Source: JAGPUQ01 sp036677085
GTDB taxonomy: Bacteria; Pseudomonadota; Gammaproteobacteria; Pseudomonadales; Porticoccaceae
Direction: 5' to 3'
DNA: 64,000 nucleotides
Assembly: GCA_036677085.1 (NCBI GenBank)
Contig: JAKFFI010000058.1
Span: forward strand, 62,001 to 126,000
Below, in pieces: positions 42,538 through 51,669 of this stretch. The translations under genes and the position numbers were made by a program. The notes beneath the pieces are model-generated. The model did not search any database and was not told the origin of the DNA. It was given only the letters and a program-made list of their open reading frames with translations. Position 1 is the first letter of the stretch, and the number at the start of each line of letters is the position of its first letter.

Positions 42538-45189
42538 CTAGACCGTCCCCGGACAGGTACGCAGGCGCGCGGTCAGGTTCTCCTGGCGCAGTTTCGCCAG
42601 GATCGCGGTGGCGCGCGCCGCATCCCCAACGCGCACCAGTGCGTGGAGAATGCGTGCCAGCTTCTCGATTTCACCCAGGCGATAGACCGCGACGATACCG
42701 GCCAGCTGATGACAGGCTTCGCGGGCGCCGCCGAGATCGGCGTTGGCCAGGAACTCATGAATGCGCGACACCAGACGCTCGACTTCATCGAAATAGAGCT
42801 CCCTGGGCATGCTGTCGCCGCTGCCAAACCATTCGGCGGCGAGCGCACCCGTACGCCCCGAGAGTTGGAGCAATGCTTCCAGCAGTTGGCGTTCGTCGTA
42901 GGGCTTGCACAGCACACGCTCGACGCGAACCCGGCCAAGCTCGCGCCCCGCGTCGAGCAGCTGGTCGGCAGTCAGCACTACCACCGGGGTTGTCGCATTG
43001 AGCATTCCGGGTTGCTGGATTTGCAGCAGGGCGCCAATCCCGGTGATCTCGGGCATGTGCACGTCCATCAGAATGACGTCGAATTTCTGCTCCCGGCAGG
43101 CGGCGATGGCCGCGCGCCCGTCGGGAACCGCCCGATGCGTGCAACCGGTGCGCTCCAGCAAGGTCGCGAGCAACAGGCGACTGAAGTCATTGTCCTCCGC
43201 TACCAGCACCTCAATGCCGTTGAGGTCGGCCGATGCCGGTGACCGCACTACCGTATTGGCCATGGCGTCCGAGAGATCGCGGATCCCGGCGGGCTTGCCA
43301 AGCCAGCGGGTGTGGGCGTGACGCTCGATGAGATCGCGCGGGATGGTTTCATGCAGGACGTGAAGTGGCAACTGAACGACGATCGGGCAGTGCAATTCGT
43401 CGAGGGTGTGACGCAGCGACAGGAGCTGACGTCCGGGCGGCTCGTTCAGCGACCAGTTGAACACCAGTGCCGCGGGCGCGCCCTCGGCGATGGCGTCGAT
43501 CAAGTCGTCGAAGGACGCCAGCGTGCGCACATCGGCGAACAGGCGTTGTAAAGCTGATCGCGTGCTGCTGCGTCCCGGTTCGTTGATGTCATAGACCAGA
43601 ACCCGACCCGCGAATCCGGGTAGTGGTGGTGCCGGGCGCCACTGGCACGGCAAGATGACATGAAATTCGCTGCCCCCGTCCGGATCGCTGCGGAGCGCGA
43701 TGGTGCCGCCCAGCGACTCCACCCGGCGATGGGCGATGGCGAGGCCGAGCCCGGTGCCGCCGAAGCGGCGGGCAATACTGGTGTCCGCCTGCACGAAAGC
43801 GTCGAATATCTGCTGCTGCTGGTCGGGGCTGATGCCGATCCCGGTGTCACTCACGGCGATGGACAGTGCGCCGGTTTCGGTCAGGCTACAGCGCACCAGC
43901 ACATGACCGCGGGCAGTGAATTTAACCGCGTTGCCCATCAGGTTGCCGAGGATCTGCCGCAGCCACTTGGCGTGGCCAATGGCGCTGGCAGGGACCTCGG
44001 GGTGGATGTCCAGAAAAACTTCCACGCCTTTGGCGTGGGCGGTGGGCGCCAGCAGACGGACGCAATCCTCGATGCATTCCAGCACGTCGAAGGGCTCGGC
44101 GCTGCTGGTTTCGGCACCGGTCTGGAGCTTGGTGAACTCGAGAATGTCGTCGATCATCGCCAGCAGCGATACCGACGCCTGGTCGATGATGTGGCAATAA
44201 TGGCGATCCGCGGTGTCCAGCAGATTGCGTTCCAGCAGGCGCACGAAGCCCTGGATCGAGGTCAGCGGGGTGCGCAACTCGTGGCTCATCCGCGCCAGGA
44301 AATCGGTCTTGGCGCGGTTGGCCGTCTCCGCCCGTTCACTGGCGATCTCCAGTTCCTGGTTCTTGATCCGCAATGCGTCGAGGGAGTCCGAAAGCTCCCG
44401 GGTTGCCTGTGCCACCCGCTGCTGGAGATCGCGCTGGCTGCGCTCCACCGAATCGGCGAGATGATTTATCCCGGCAGCCAGATGCGCGAACTCATCGCGC
44501 GTGGTGGCGCGCGCGCGCGCGGCAAGATTTCCCTGCCGCAGCCGCATCACGGTGTTGGTGAGGTCGCGAATGGGGGTGACGACGGAGCGCGACAACACCA
44601 AGGCCATCAGCAGCGCTGTCCCCAGTACGGCGGCACCGATGCCGATGCTGCTGACCACGGTGGCGTGCTGGGCGCGCCGTGCCTCGGAGAGGTCCATCGC
44701 GATCACCACCCAGCCCAGGGGCGCGCGGGGGGAGGGGCGGCCGGCGGCGGCCGGGTAGTCCTCGACCTCCATGGGTACCGCGTAGACCCCGCGCTCCAGA
44801 ACCAGCACGTCGCGCATTTCACGGGGCGCCGCCAGGGGCCGGGTCAGATCCAGATCCAGCGTAGATGCCGGAAAGGCAGCGCTGGCGACCATGATTTGGC
44901 GCTGCCCGTCAAGGAAGATGGCACCGCGAATCCCGGGAATGGCCGCAATGGTGTCCGCCATGTTTTGCAGCAGTGAATGATTGCTGGAGTAGAGCGCGAA
45001 ATCCACGGTACTCGACAAATAGTCGATCATCCGCGCGCCGGATTCCTCCACTCTGCGCAGGATGTCGCCGTGCCGGCTGTGGATGCTGTAGCCGGTCAGC
45101 AGCGCAGTGATCAGGAGCAGCGGCAGGGAGCCGATCAGCAGCAGTCGCACGCGCAGATTCCGGCGAATGTCGAAAGCAGAGAAATTCAT
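42538..45189 (-). CDS. BarA-like hybrid sensor histidine kinase with Hpt domain
   Basis: The 883-residue inner-membrane protein has helix 1 (about 15-33), a periplasmic sensor (about 35-178), helix 2 (about 180-200), HAMP (about 200-255) and a coiled coil. HisKA carries His303 (MSHELRTPL), and HATPase carries N416/N420, DTGIGI and GTGLGLAIAH to about 515. A degenerate receiver follows in which Asn578 replaces the phospho-aspartate (about 525-645), then a true receiver with Asp709 (ILMDVHMPE) and a C-terminal Hpt with His827 (ACHQLAG). It is last in the receptor-binding protein-kinase operon and its ATG overlaps the preceding stop by four bases. No cognate output regulator is nearby. Confidence 0.9.
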   Translation of the reverse strand: MNFSAFDIRRNLRVRLLLIGSLPLLLITALLTGYSIHSRHGDILRRVEESGARMIDYLSSTVDFALYSSNHSLLQNMADTIAAIPGIRGAIFLDGQRQIMVASAAFPASTLDLDLTRPLAAPREMRDVLVLERGVYAVPMEVEDYPAAAGRPSPRAPLGWVVIAMDLSEARRAQHATVVSSIGIGAAVLGTALLMALVLSRSVVTPIRDLTNTVMRLRQGNLAARARATTRDEFAHLAAGINHLADSVERSQRDLQQRVAQATRELSDSLDALRIKNQELEIASERAETANRAKTDFLARMSHELRTPLTSIQGFVRLLERNLLDTADRHYCHIIDQASVSLLAMIDDILEFTKLQTGAETSSAEPFDVLECIEDCVRLLAPTAHAKGVEVFLDIHPEVPASAIGHAKWLRQILGNLMGNAVKFTARGHVLVRCSLTETGALSIAVSDTGIGISPDQQQQIFDAFVQADTSIARRFGGTGLGLAIAHRRVESLGGTIALRSDPDGGSEFHVILPCQWRPAPPLPGFAGRVLVYDINEPGRSSTRSALQRLFADVRTLASFDDLIDAIAEGAPAALVFNWSLNEPPGRQLLSLRHTLDELHCPIVVQLPLHVLHETIPRDLIERHAHTRWLGKPAGIRDLSDAMANTVVRSPASADLNGIEVLVAEDNDFSRLLLATLLERTGCTHRAVPDGRAAIAACREQKFDVILMDVHMPEITGIGALLQIQQPGMLNATTPVVVLTADQLLDAGRELGRVRVERVLCKPYDERQLLEALLQLSGRTGALAAEWFGSGDSMPRELYFDEVERLVSRIHEFLANADLGGAREACHQLAGIVAVYRLGEIEKLARILHALVRVGDAARATAILAKLRQENLTARLRTCPGTV

Positions 45190-46136
45190 GGTTGTTCGCC
45201 CAGCGCGGCGGCGTACCGGGCATGCAACGCCGCGGTGGCCGGCAGGACAATGCCCAGGGCATCGGCCACGGCGGCGTTGGTGGTCAGGGTGTAATAACGC
45301 GGCTCAAGCATGCCGGGCGGGAACCGTCCGTGCGCCAGCCGTTCGGCGACGAGTTCGGCGCCCTGCTGGCCGATATTTTCCGGAGTCGAGTACACGGACG
45401 CGAGCGCGCCGGCGTCCGTGTAGGCGCGGGAAAAACCGATTACCGGAATCCTGGCACGAAAACTCAATTGCAGCAGCCATCGGGCTACCGCGCGATTGAA
45501 ATCGGCGCTATCGGGCAATACCACGGCCACCTGTGTCTCGTTGATCAATGGTGATAGCGCGGCGATCGGATTGTCCCCGGGCCTCAGGACGCCGATCCGT
45601 GGCGCAAAACCCAGTGCGGCCGCCTCGGCCTCGAGAGCGGTGCCATGCTTATGGGAAATGGATCCCAGCACCACGGACAGGGTGCGCGCTTCCGGCACCA
45701 GCAGGCGCGCCAGAACCAGCAGACGGCGTGGCGCTTGGTCGATCGCCACGGTGGTATGGTTGCCCAGATCGGGATCGCGCGCGCTCTGCTCCCGCCAGAA
45801 ATCGCCGGTGACGAACAGGTGCAGGGCCATCCGGTCCGGGTAGCGCGCCCGTATTTCGGAAAGTGCCCGTGATCCGATGCTGACCAGCGTATCTTCCTCG
45901 GGCCAGCTCCCCATCCGGGTGTGAACGCTGACGACCGCCTCGGGCACCAGTAGCCGGAGATGGTGCTGGAGGCTGATGGCGGTCTCCTGGTAATACGGCA
46001 GGTCGTCCGCAAGCAGCAGACGGACCGCGGCGGCGCTCGCCTGGCAGGGCGCACCGCCGCACAGCAACAGCACAAAGAACGACCACACAGTGCATGATCC
46101 GCGGCGTCCCCCTCTCCTGTAGCCGGCTTCTTTCAC
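45186..46136 (-). CDS. Periplasmic ABC-type substrate-binding protein (ABC_sub_bind-like) of the receptor-kinase operon
   Basis: The 316-residue protein has a basic start and hydrophobic signal segment cleaved near CQASA (about residue 34), then two lobes resembling the ABC_sub_bind (DUF534) family. Landmarks are TLVSIGSRAL, TLSVVLGSISHKHGTALEAEA, VAVVLPDSADFNRAV and IPVIGFSRAYTDAGALASVYSTPENIGQQGAELV. There is no permease or ATPase gene nearby. It sits 63 bases after the TonB receptor and overlaps the hybrid kinase gene by four bases, so it more likely presents a ligand to the kinase than to a transporter. That role is inference. Confidence 0.85.
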   Translation of the reverse strand: MKEAGYRRGGRRGSCTVWSFFVLLLCGGAPCQASAAAVRLLLADDLPYYQETAISLQHHLRLLVPEAVVSVHTRMGSWPEEDTLVSIGSRALSEIRARYPDRMALHLFVTGDFWREQSARDPDLGNHTTVAIDQAPRRLLVLARLLVPEARTLSVVLGSISHKHGTALEAEAAALGFAPRIGVLRPGDNPIAALSPLINETQVAVVLPDSADFNRAVARWLLQLSFRARIPVIGFSRAYTDAGALASVYSTPENIGQQGAELVAERLAHGRFPPGMLEPRYYTLTTNAAVADALGIVLPATAALHARYAAALGEQP

Positions 46137-46199
46137 GAACCGAACTCCCTGTCCGCAGGTTATTTCCCATGCCCCCAGGCGACTGCCGCCTGTTCCGTA

Positions 46200-48266
46200 T
46201 CAATCGGGAAAATCCAGCCGGGCGCGTAGATAAATAGCGGTATCGAACCTGTTTGCCTGATTGAACTCAGAATAGTCCCGTCCCAGATTCTGTGCCACCA
46301 ATTGCAGGTCGCCTTTGCTGGCACCCGCCTTGAAACGCCAGGTGGCCTGGGCATCGACCCGGGTAAACCCACTGATCGGGTTGCCGTTGCGCCAATCCAC
46401 GGCACTTTGCGAGTAAACGAAAATGCCGAAATCGAGCGCATCGGACCAGCGATGGTTCATCAATAGACCGCCAGAATGACGCGGGGTGCCGCCATCGAAG
46501 TCCCTGATCTGAAGAACAGGGGCGAAGCGGGCCACGCGCCGGCTATTGAGATCCTGATTGGCGTAGTGGAGGCGAAACCAGGTGCGCGGCGAAAGATGGT
46601 AGATGGCCTGCGCTTCGGCGCCGGCGGTATTCCAGCGTGCGACATTGTCGCGCACCAGGCGTTCGCCGTCGAAAAAGGGCGGCAGCGGCACTATGGATTC
46701 GCGGTAGTCGTCCAGTCCGTCCCGCACCTGTTCGCGAAACAGCTTGATATCGAAGTCGATGCCCTGCTCGGGGAAGCGGGCCAGGTAGGCCAGCTCCAGG
46801 CTGTTGATGCGCTCGGCGCCCAGATTTGCCACCACCCGGCGCTGGTCGTCGGCGATCGCATTGCCCAGGCGCAAAAGCTGACGCTCGTCCGCTTCCGTGA
46901 CCGAAGGGGCCCGCTCGCCGCCGGCGTTGCTCAGGCGCAGCGTGTGATTCGGGCGCGGAGCGTAGCTGACGGACAGGCGCGGCGACACCAGCGTCCCGAT
47001 CGCGGTTTTTTCCAGCATCGCCCCGGCGGAAATGGCCACGTCGGTGAGCGGCAGCCACTCGCTGTGGGCGAACAAACGGAAGCGCTGCTCGTCGTGTATG
47101 GCGCTTTCGTCAAAAAAAAACGGGCTGTCGACGCCGTCCCAGCGCATCCCCACACCCCACACGCCGGTCAGCGAGTCGGATAACCGTATGCGCTGCAGGG
47201 CTTCGAGGTCGTAACGTTCGGACTCGATGGTGTGAAAACCCTGCACCGAGTGCTGGTCCGGAATTCCCAGCAACAGCGGCACACTGGTGGGATCGACGCC
47301 GAGCAGGGCGGATATCGGGCCCTGATCACTTACGCCGTAAGTGCGCAGATAGTTGCGATAGAAGGTCAACTCGAAATCGCTGGCATCGGACAGTTGATGC
47401 TCCCAGGCAACGCGCTGGTGCTGGCTGTAGTAACGCATCGGCAGATACTCGTCCAGCCGGTCGGCATCGCCGAACACCGTGTCCTGGCGGCTGAAACCGC
47501 CATCGAAATGGAGGGTGTCGGCGAGGGTGGGGGTGTAGGTGGAGCGCAGCCCGAGGTTCCAGGTTTCGGCGCCGTCGTCGGGTCCGATGGCGTTAAAGTT
47601 GGGAAAACCCCTGTTGTGGTCGAAGCCCAGGGACACGCGGTAATTGAAATCCTCGATCTGGCCGTTGTGACGTACGGCCATCTGTTGGGTGTTCCGCTCA
47701 CCCGTGGTCGCGCGGACACGGGTGCCCCGGTCCTGGACCGCCGACCGGGTGATGATGTTGACCGCGCCCGCAAAGGCGTTGGAGCCGTGCGCCGCGGCGC
47801 TGGGGCCGCGCACGATCTCGATGCGATCGATGTCGTCGAGATCGAGTCCCAGGGCGCCCCAGACCACGGTAGACTGGATCGGGTCGTACACCGAGCGGCC
47901 GTCCACCATGACCTCAAGATGGTTGGGAAGCTCCCGGCCCTGGCCGTGGTAGTCGATACCGAAGCGATTGGCGTTGGGGGCGTAAGCCTGAAAACCGGGC
48001 ACCAGCCGGAACACATCCACCCAGTTCATGGCGCCCGCAGCGCGCAACATGGCGGCGGTAATCACGGTGACGCTGGCGGGTGCGCGGGCGGCGGTTTGCG
48101 GGAAGCGGCTCACCACGGTCTGGAGCGGAATCTCGCCCAGCAGATCGGTTTCGCTGAGTGCGCCGGACTGGGCGTGCGCGGTGCCGAGCGGCATCGCGAC
48201 CAACCCGATGGTGGTGAAGATCATTCCGCAGCGGAGCCTGAGTGGGCGTTTGTTCTTCTCGAGCAT
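46200..48266 (-). CDS. TonB-dependent outer-membrane receptor
   Basis: The 688-residue protein has a signal peptide ending at AHAQS, a plug domain (TVVSRFPQTAARAPASVTVITAAMLRAAGAMNWVDVFRLVPGFQ, then VMVDGRSVYDPI and IEIVRGPSAAAHGSNAFAGAVNIIT) and a beta-barrel of about 500 residues. It imports or senses an unknown ligand across the outer membrane with TonB-ExbBD. The barrel ends RLDFPD rather than the usual terminal aromatic. ATG 48266 follows AGGAAAGGG. It is first of three minus-strand genes, with a good sigma-70 promoter about 40 bases upstream. No Fur-type box was recognised. Confidence 0.93.
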   Translation of the reverse strand: MLEKNKRPLRLRCGMIFTTIGLVAMPLGTAHAQSGALSETDLLGEIPLQTVVSRFPQTAARAPASVTVITAAMLRAAGAMNWVDVFRLVPGFQAYAPNANRFGIDYHGQGRELPNHLEVMVDGRSVYDPIQSTVVWGALGLDLDDIDRIEIVRGPSAAAHGSNAFAGAVNIITRSAVQDRGTRVRATTGERNTQQMAVRHNGQIEDFNYRVSLGFDHNRGFPNFNAIGPDDGAETWNLGLRSTYTPTLADTLHFDGGFSRQDTVFGDADRLDEYLPMRYYSQHQRVAWEHQLSDASDFELTFYRNYLRTYGVSDQGPISALLGVDPTSVPLLLGIPDQHSVQGFHTIESERYDLEALQRIRLSDSLTGVWGVGMRWDGVDSPFFFDESAIHDEQRFRLFAHSEWLPLTDVAISAGAMLEKTAIGTLVSPRLSVSYAPRPNHTLRLSNAGGERAPSVTEADERQLLRLGNAIADDQRRVVANLGAERINSLELAYLARFPEQGIDFDIKLFREQVRDGLDDYRESIVPLPPFFDGERLVRDNVARWNTAGAEAQAIYHLSPRTWFRLHYANQDLNSRRVARFAPVLQIRDFDGGTPRHSGGLLMNHRWSDALDFGIFVYSQSAVDWRNGNPISGFTRVDAQATWRFKAGASKGDLQLVAQNLGRDYSEFNQANRFDTAIYLRARLDFPD

Positions 48267-48307
48267 GGACCCTTTCCTGTCGCTGATGGCGGTAGCGGCC
48301 GCGGAGC

Positions 48308-48336
48308 ATTGTACCGAGGGCCTATCGCGTTGCCAG
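48308..48336 (-). promoter_or_regulatory. Sigma-70 promoter of the TonB receptor operon
   Basis: On the minus strand CTGGCA (48336-48331, four of six) and TACAAT (48313-48308, five of six) are 17 bases apart, and would start transcription about 35 bases before the receptor ATG. Confidence 0.65.
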
Positions 48337-48396
48337 CCGAGCGGGTGGTTTGAGTTTGCCGCGCAAACGTTGCCGCCCGCGCTGCTGCCGGGTTGG

Positions 48397-48425
48397 CTGA
48401 CAGCCCTGGCGCCGGCGTGTACCAT
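48397..48425 (+). promoter_or_regulatory. Candidate sigma-70 promoter for the 48595 phosphatase gene
   Basis: CTGACA (48397-48402, five of six) and TACCAT (48420-48425, four of six) are 17 bases apart. It would give a leader of roughly 160 bases. Confidence 0.4.
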
Positions 48426-48594
48426 TCCGGTCGCTCCACCGCCTCCGGTCCGCGTGGTCGTGACGGCGCCCCGCTGCGCCATTGCGCGCGGTGCTCATGC
48501 GGTCGTGGCCGGGTGTTGTAGCGCCGGGAGCGATGTCCAGTGCCAGCCCCACCATCGCCAGGCTATCGCGCAGCCGCCGGCTCCTGAGGTGCCC

Positions 48595-49296
48595 ATGAGT
48601 GAAATTTACTTTGTCCGCCACGGTCAGGCCTCGCTGGGCGCGCGCAACTACGACCAGTTGTCGCCGCTCGGCTGGGAGCAGGCGCGCTGGCTGGGCGAAC
48701 ACTACCGTGCGCGCCGTCTCGACTTCGACCGCGTCATCGTGGGCGACATGCAGCGCCACAAGGAAACCTTGCAGGGCATCGGGGAGGGCATGGGGCGCAG
48801 GTTCGATCCGGTCGTGGACCGCCGTCTGAACGAGTTCACCTTCCGCCCGGTGATGCGCCTGTACTGCCAGCGCTATCGACCCGAGCTCCCCGAGCCGACC
48901 ACGGCGGCGGAATTTTTCGGGATCCTGCCCGAGGTGATGGCGGCCTGGATCGGTGGCGATCTGGATGCCGAACTGGCCGCGCAGGCCGAGCACGGCGGCC
49001 AGCGCACCGAGACCTGGCGCGAATTCAATGAACGCGTGGTGGCGGGCGTCGAGGCGGCGCGCGCGGGAAGGCACGGCGAGCGGGTGTTGATCGTCTCGTC
49101 CGGCGGACCCAAGTCGCTGACCGTCAAGCATGTCATGCGCCTGTCCGACGCCGCCGCCATCGAGCTGATGCTGCAAATTCGCAACACCTCCACCACCCGC
49201 TTCCTGAGCGACGGCGATCGCCTGTCGCTGCACGCCTTCAATGTGCTCGCCCACATGGAGCGGCCCGATCGCGAGCACGCGATCACCATGGTCTAG
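48595..49296 (+). CDS. Histidine phosphatase (phosphoglycerate-mutase superfamily)
   Basis: The 233-residue protein begins MSEIYFVRHGQASLGARNYDQLSPLG, with the RHG catalytic motif at residues 8-10. A second arginine follows in DMQRHKETL, an ETWREFNERV segment, and the late ISSGGP region in VLIVSSGGPKSLTVKHV, where the usual second catalytic histidine (SHGG) is replaced by serine-glycine. The family acts on phosphorylated metabolites or proteins; the substrate is unknown. ATG 48595 follows GAGG at good distance. It leads a run of catabolic genes on the same strand. Confidence 0.85.
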   Translation: MSEIYFVRHGQASLGARNYDQLSPLGWEQARWLGEHYRARRLDFDRVIVGDMQRHKETLQGIGEGMGRRFDPVVDRRLNEFTFRPVMRLYCQRYRPELPEPTTAAEFFGILPEVMAAWIGGDLDAELAAQAEHGGQRTETWREFNERVVAGVEAARAGRHGERVLIVSSGGPKSLTVKHVMRLSDAAAIELMLQIRNTSTTRFLSDGDRLSLHAFNVLAHMERPDREHAITMV

Positions 49297-49345
49297 ACCG
49301 GCCATCCCATCACCACCCGCTTACTGCCAGAGGACCGACATACCC

Positions 49346-50554
49346 ATGAACTTCGACTACTCCGACAAAGCCCGCGCGCTGCAACTGCGCTTGCAGCAGT
49401 TCATGGACGCGGAGATCTACCCGGTGGAACACGCCTACCAGGAGTATTTCAAGACCGCGGCCAATCCCTGGGCCAGCCCGCCGCTGATGGTCGAGCTCAA
49501 GGCGAAGGCAAAAAAAGCCGGACTCTGGAATCTGTTCCTGCCCGCCCATCACCACGAGGACGGCCTGACCAATCTCGACTACGCGCCCCTGGCCGAGGTC
49601 ATGGGCCGGGTGCTGTGGGCGCCGGAGGTGTTCAACTGCAACGCGCCCGACACCGGCAACATGGAAGTCTTCATCAAGTACGCCACCGAAGCCCAGAAAG
49701 CGCGCTGGCTCGAACCCCTGCTGGCCGGCGAGATCCGCTCGGCCTTTGCCATGACCGAGCCCGATGTGGCCTCGTCGGATGCGACCAATGTGCAGTGCTC
49801 CATCGTGCGCGATGGCGACGAGTATGTGATCAATGGCCGCAAGTGGTTCATCACCGGGATCCTGCACGAGAACTGCAAGATCATGATCGTGATGGGCAAG
49901 ACGGATCCGGACAATCCCAACCGCCATGTGCAGCAGTCGCAGGTGCTGGTGCCCCGCGACACCCCCGGGGTGACGGTGACGCGCGCACTCACCACACTGG
50001 GTTATGCCGACCCGCCCCTGGGTCACGGCGAAGTGGTGTTCGACAATGTGCGGGTGCCGGTGGCCAATCTGCTGCTGGGCGAGGGCCGCGGTTTCGAGAT
50101 CGCCCAGGGTCGCCTTGGCCCGGGGCGCATCCACCACTGCATGCGCCTGATCGGCTGCGCGCAGCGCGCGCTGGAGCTGATGTGCCAGCGGGTCGAGCGG
50201 CGCAGCACCTTCGGCCGCAAGCTGAGCGAGCACCAGTCGGTGCGCGAGGACATCGCCCAGTCGTTCTGCGATATCGAACAGGCGCGCCTGCTGACCCTGC
50301 GGGCGGCGGAGAAAATCGACCGCGCGGGCACCAAGGAAGCCCGCGACCTGATCGCCGCGATCAAGATCGTCACTCCGGCGATGGCGCAGCGGGTGATCGA
50401 CCGCGCCATCCAGGTGCATGGCGCGGGCGGCCTCACCGAGGATTATTTCCTTGCCGAGGCCTTCACCTATGCGCGCCAGATCCGTTTCGCCGACGGCCCC
50501 GATCAGGTGCACATGATGCAGTTGGGCCGCTCGCTGGTTAAGCAGTACGCCTGA
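49346..50554 (+). CDS. Acyl-CoA dehydrogenase, ACAD10/11-like
   Basis: The 402-residue flavoenzyme shows FAMTEPDVASSDATN (FAD/substrate loop), GRKWFITGILHENCKIMIVMGKTD, YADPPLGHGEVVFDNVRVP, RRSTFGRKLSEHQSVREDIA and the ending ADGPDQVHMMQLGRS. These are the traits of the ACAD10/11 subfamily, which acts on CoA esters whose 4-hydroxyl has been phosphorylated and is usually partnered by an APH-type kinase. Such a kinase gene follows 46 bases later. ATG 49346 is preceded by AGAGGA. The general family is certain; the 4-phospho-acyl-CoA role is inferred from subfamily and context. Confidence 0.92.
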   Translation: MNFDYSDKARALQLRLQQFMDAEIYPVEHAYQEYFKTAANPWASPPLMVELKAKAKKAGLWNLFLPAHHHEDGLTNLDYAPLAEVMGRVLWAPEVFNCNAPDTGNMEVFIKYATEAQKARWLEPLLAGEIRSAFAMTEPDVASSDATNVQCSIVRDGDEYVINGRKWFITGILHENCKIMIVMGKTDPDNPNRHVQQSQVLVPRDTPGVTVTRALTTLGYADPPLGHGEVVFDNVRVPVANLLLGEGRGFEIAQGRLGPGRIHHCMRLIGCAQRALELMCQRVERRSTFGRKLSEHQSVREDIAQSFCDIEQARLLTLRAAEKIDRAGTKEARDLIAAIKIVTPAMAQRVIDRAIQVHGAGGLTEDYFLAEAFTYARQIRFADGPDQVHMMQLGRSLVKQYA

Positions 50555-50600
50555 TACCGGTAGACAGACAGCCGCTGGATAGACAAGAGATACAGACACC

Positions 50601-51647
50601 ATGAGTCAAGCGATCGATCGACTGCCGGAAGACCGGCTCGGCGCCTACCTGGCCGCCCATATCGCGGATTTCGGCAGGCTCCAGCGCGCCGAAAAATTCG
50701 AAGGCGGCCAGTCCAACCCGACCTTCCTGTTGACCACCGACCGCGCGCGCTATGTGCTGCGCCGCAAGCCGCCGGGCAATGTGCTGCCCTCCGCCCACGC
50801 CGTGGACCGTGAGTACCGGGTGATGAAGGCGCTCGCCGACACCCAGGTGCCGGTGCCCCGGATGCGGGTGCTGTGCGAGGACGACAGCGTCATCGGCAGC
50901 ATGTTTTTCGTCATGGACTACCTCGACGGCACGGTCTACTGGGACGCGCCCCTGGCCGCGATCGCCAAGGCCGACCGCACCCGCATGTACGACCGCATGA
51001 ACGCCATCCTGGCGCACCTGCACCAGGTCGATGTCGCGGCGGTGGGGCTCGCGGATTTCGGCAAGCCCGGCAACTATTTCGAGCGCCAATTCGGGCGCTG
51101 GACCAAGCAGTACCGGGCGGCAGAGACCGAGACCATTCCCGCCATGGAGCAGCTGATGGCCTGGCTGCCGGCGCGGATGCCCGCGGACGACGGCCGCGTC
51201 GCGCTGATCCACGGCGACTATCGCCTCGACAACATGATCTTCGCCAAGGATCGTCCCGAAGTGCTGGCGGTGCTGGACTGGGAATTGTCGACCCTGGGGC
51301 ACCCGTTTTCGGACATCGCCTACCAGTGCATGCAGTTGCGGATTCCGGCCGACCCCAATCTCGGCAATCTGGGCGGGCTCGGCGGTCTCGACCGCCATGC
51401 GCTCGGCATTCCCACCGAGGCAGAATATGTGGCGCGCTACTGCGAGCGCATGGGGCTCGCGGAGATTCCGGACTGGTCGTTTTACCTTGCGTTCAGTTTC
51501 TTCCGCTTCGCCGCCATCCTGCAGGGCATCATGAAGCGCTATCAGGACGGCACGGCGTCCAGCACCCAGGCGCTCACCTACGGGCAGATGACCCGGCCGA
51601 TGGCGGAAATGGCCATCGAGTTCCTGCGCGAGCAAGGCGAGCTGTAA
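50601..51647 (+). CDS. APH-family phosphotransferase, ACAD10/11 kinase-domain type
   Basis: The 348-residue kinase-fold protein has nucleotide-binding FEGGQSNPTFLL, the lysine region VLRRKPPG, the Brenner motif HGDYRLDN (His204, Asp206, Asn211) and the metal-binding LDWELSTLGHPFSDIA (Asp226). It matches the kinase domain fused to acyl-CoA dehydrogenase in human ACAD10/11 and the LvaA kinase of Pseudomonas levulinate catabolism, which phosphorylate a 4-hydroxyacyl-CoA. Here it is a separate protein next to its presumed dehydrogenase partner. It is unlikely to be an antibiotic resistance enzyme. Confidence 0.9.
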   Translation: MSQAIDRLPEDRLGAYLAAHIADFGRLQRAEKFEGGQSNPTFLLTTDRARYVLRRKPPGNVLPSAHAVDREYRVMKALADTQVPVPRMRVLCEDDSVIGSMFFVMDYLDGTVYWDAPLAAIAKADRTRMYDRMNAILAHLHQVDVAAVGLADFGKPGNYFERQFGRWTKQYRAAETETIPAMEQLMAWLPARMPADDGRVALIHGDYRLDNMIFAKDRPEVLAVLDWELSTLGHPFSDIAYQCMQLRIPADPNLGNLGGLGGLDRHALGIPTEAEYVARYCERMGLAEIPDWSFYLAFSFFRFAAILQGIMKRYQDGTASSTQALTYGQMTRPMAEMAIEFLREQGEL

Positions 51648-51669
51648 CTACAGCCATGAGGGAAATGCA

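Larger units (their letters stand above)
48267..48594. other. Divergent intergenic region between the TonB receptor and a histidine phosphatase gene
   Basis: No credible gene lies in these 328 bases. It holds the minus-strand receptor promoter (48308-48336) and a candidate plus-strand promoter (48397-48425). The remaining 170 bases before the phosphatase gene form a long untranslated leader in which I recognise no riboswitch. Confidence 0.5.

Noticed and set aside
50601..51647. Aminoglycoside phosphotransferase (antibiotic resistance)
   Set aside because: The sequence matches the ACAD10/11 kinase-domain branch and adjoins its dehydrogenase partner.
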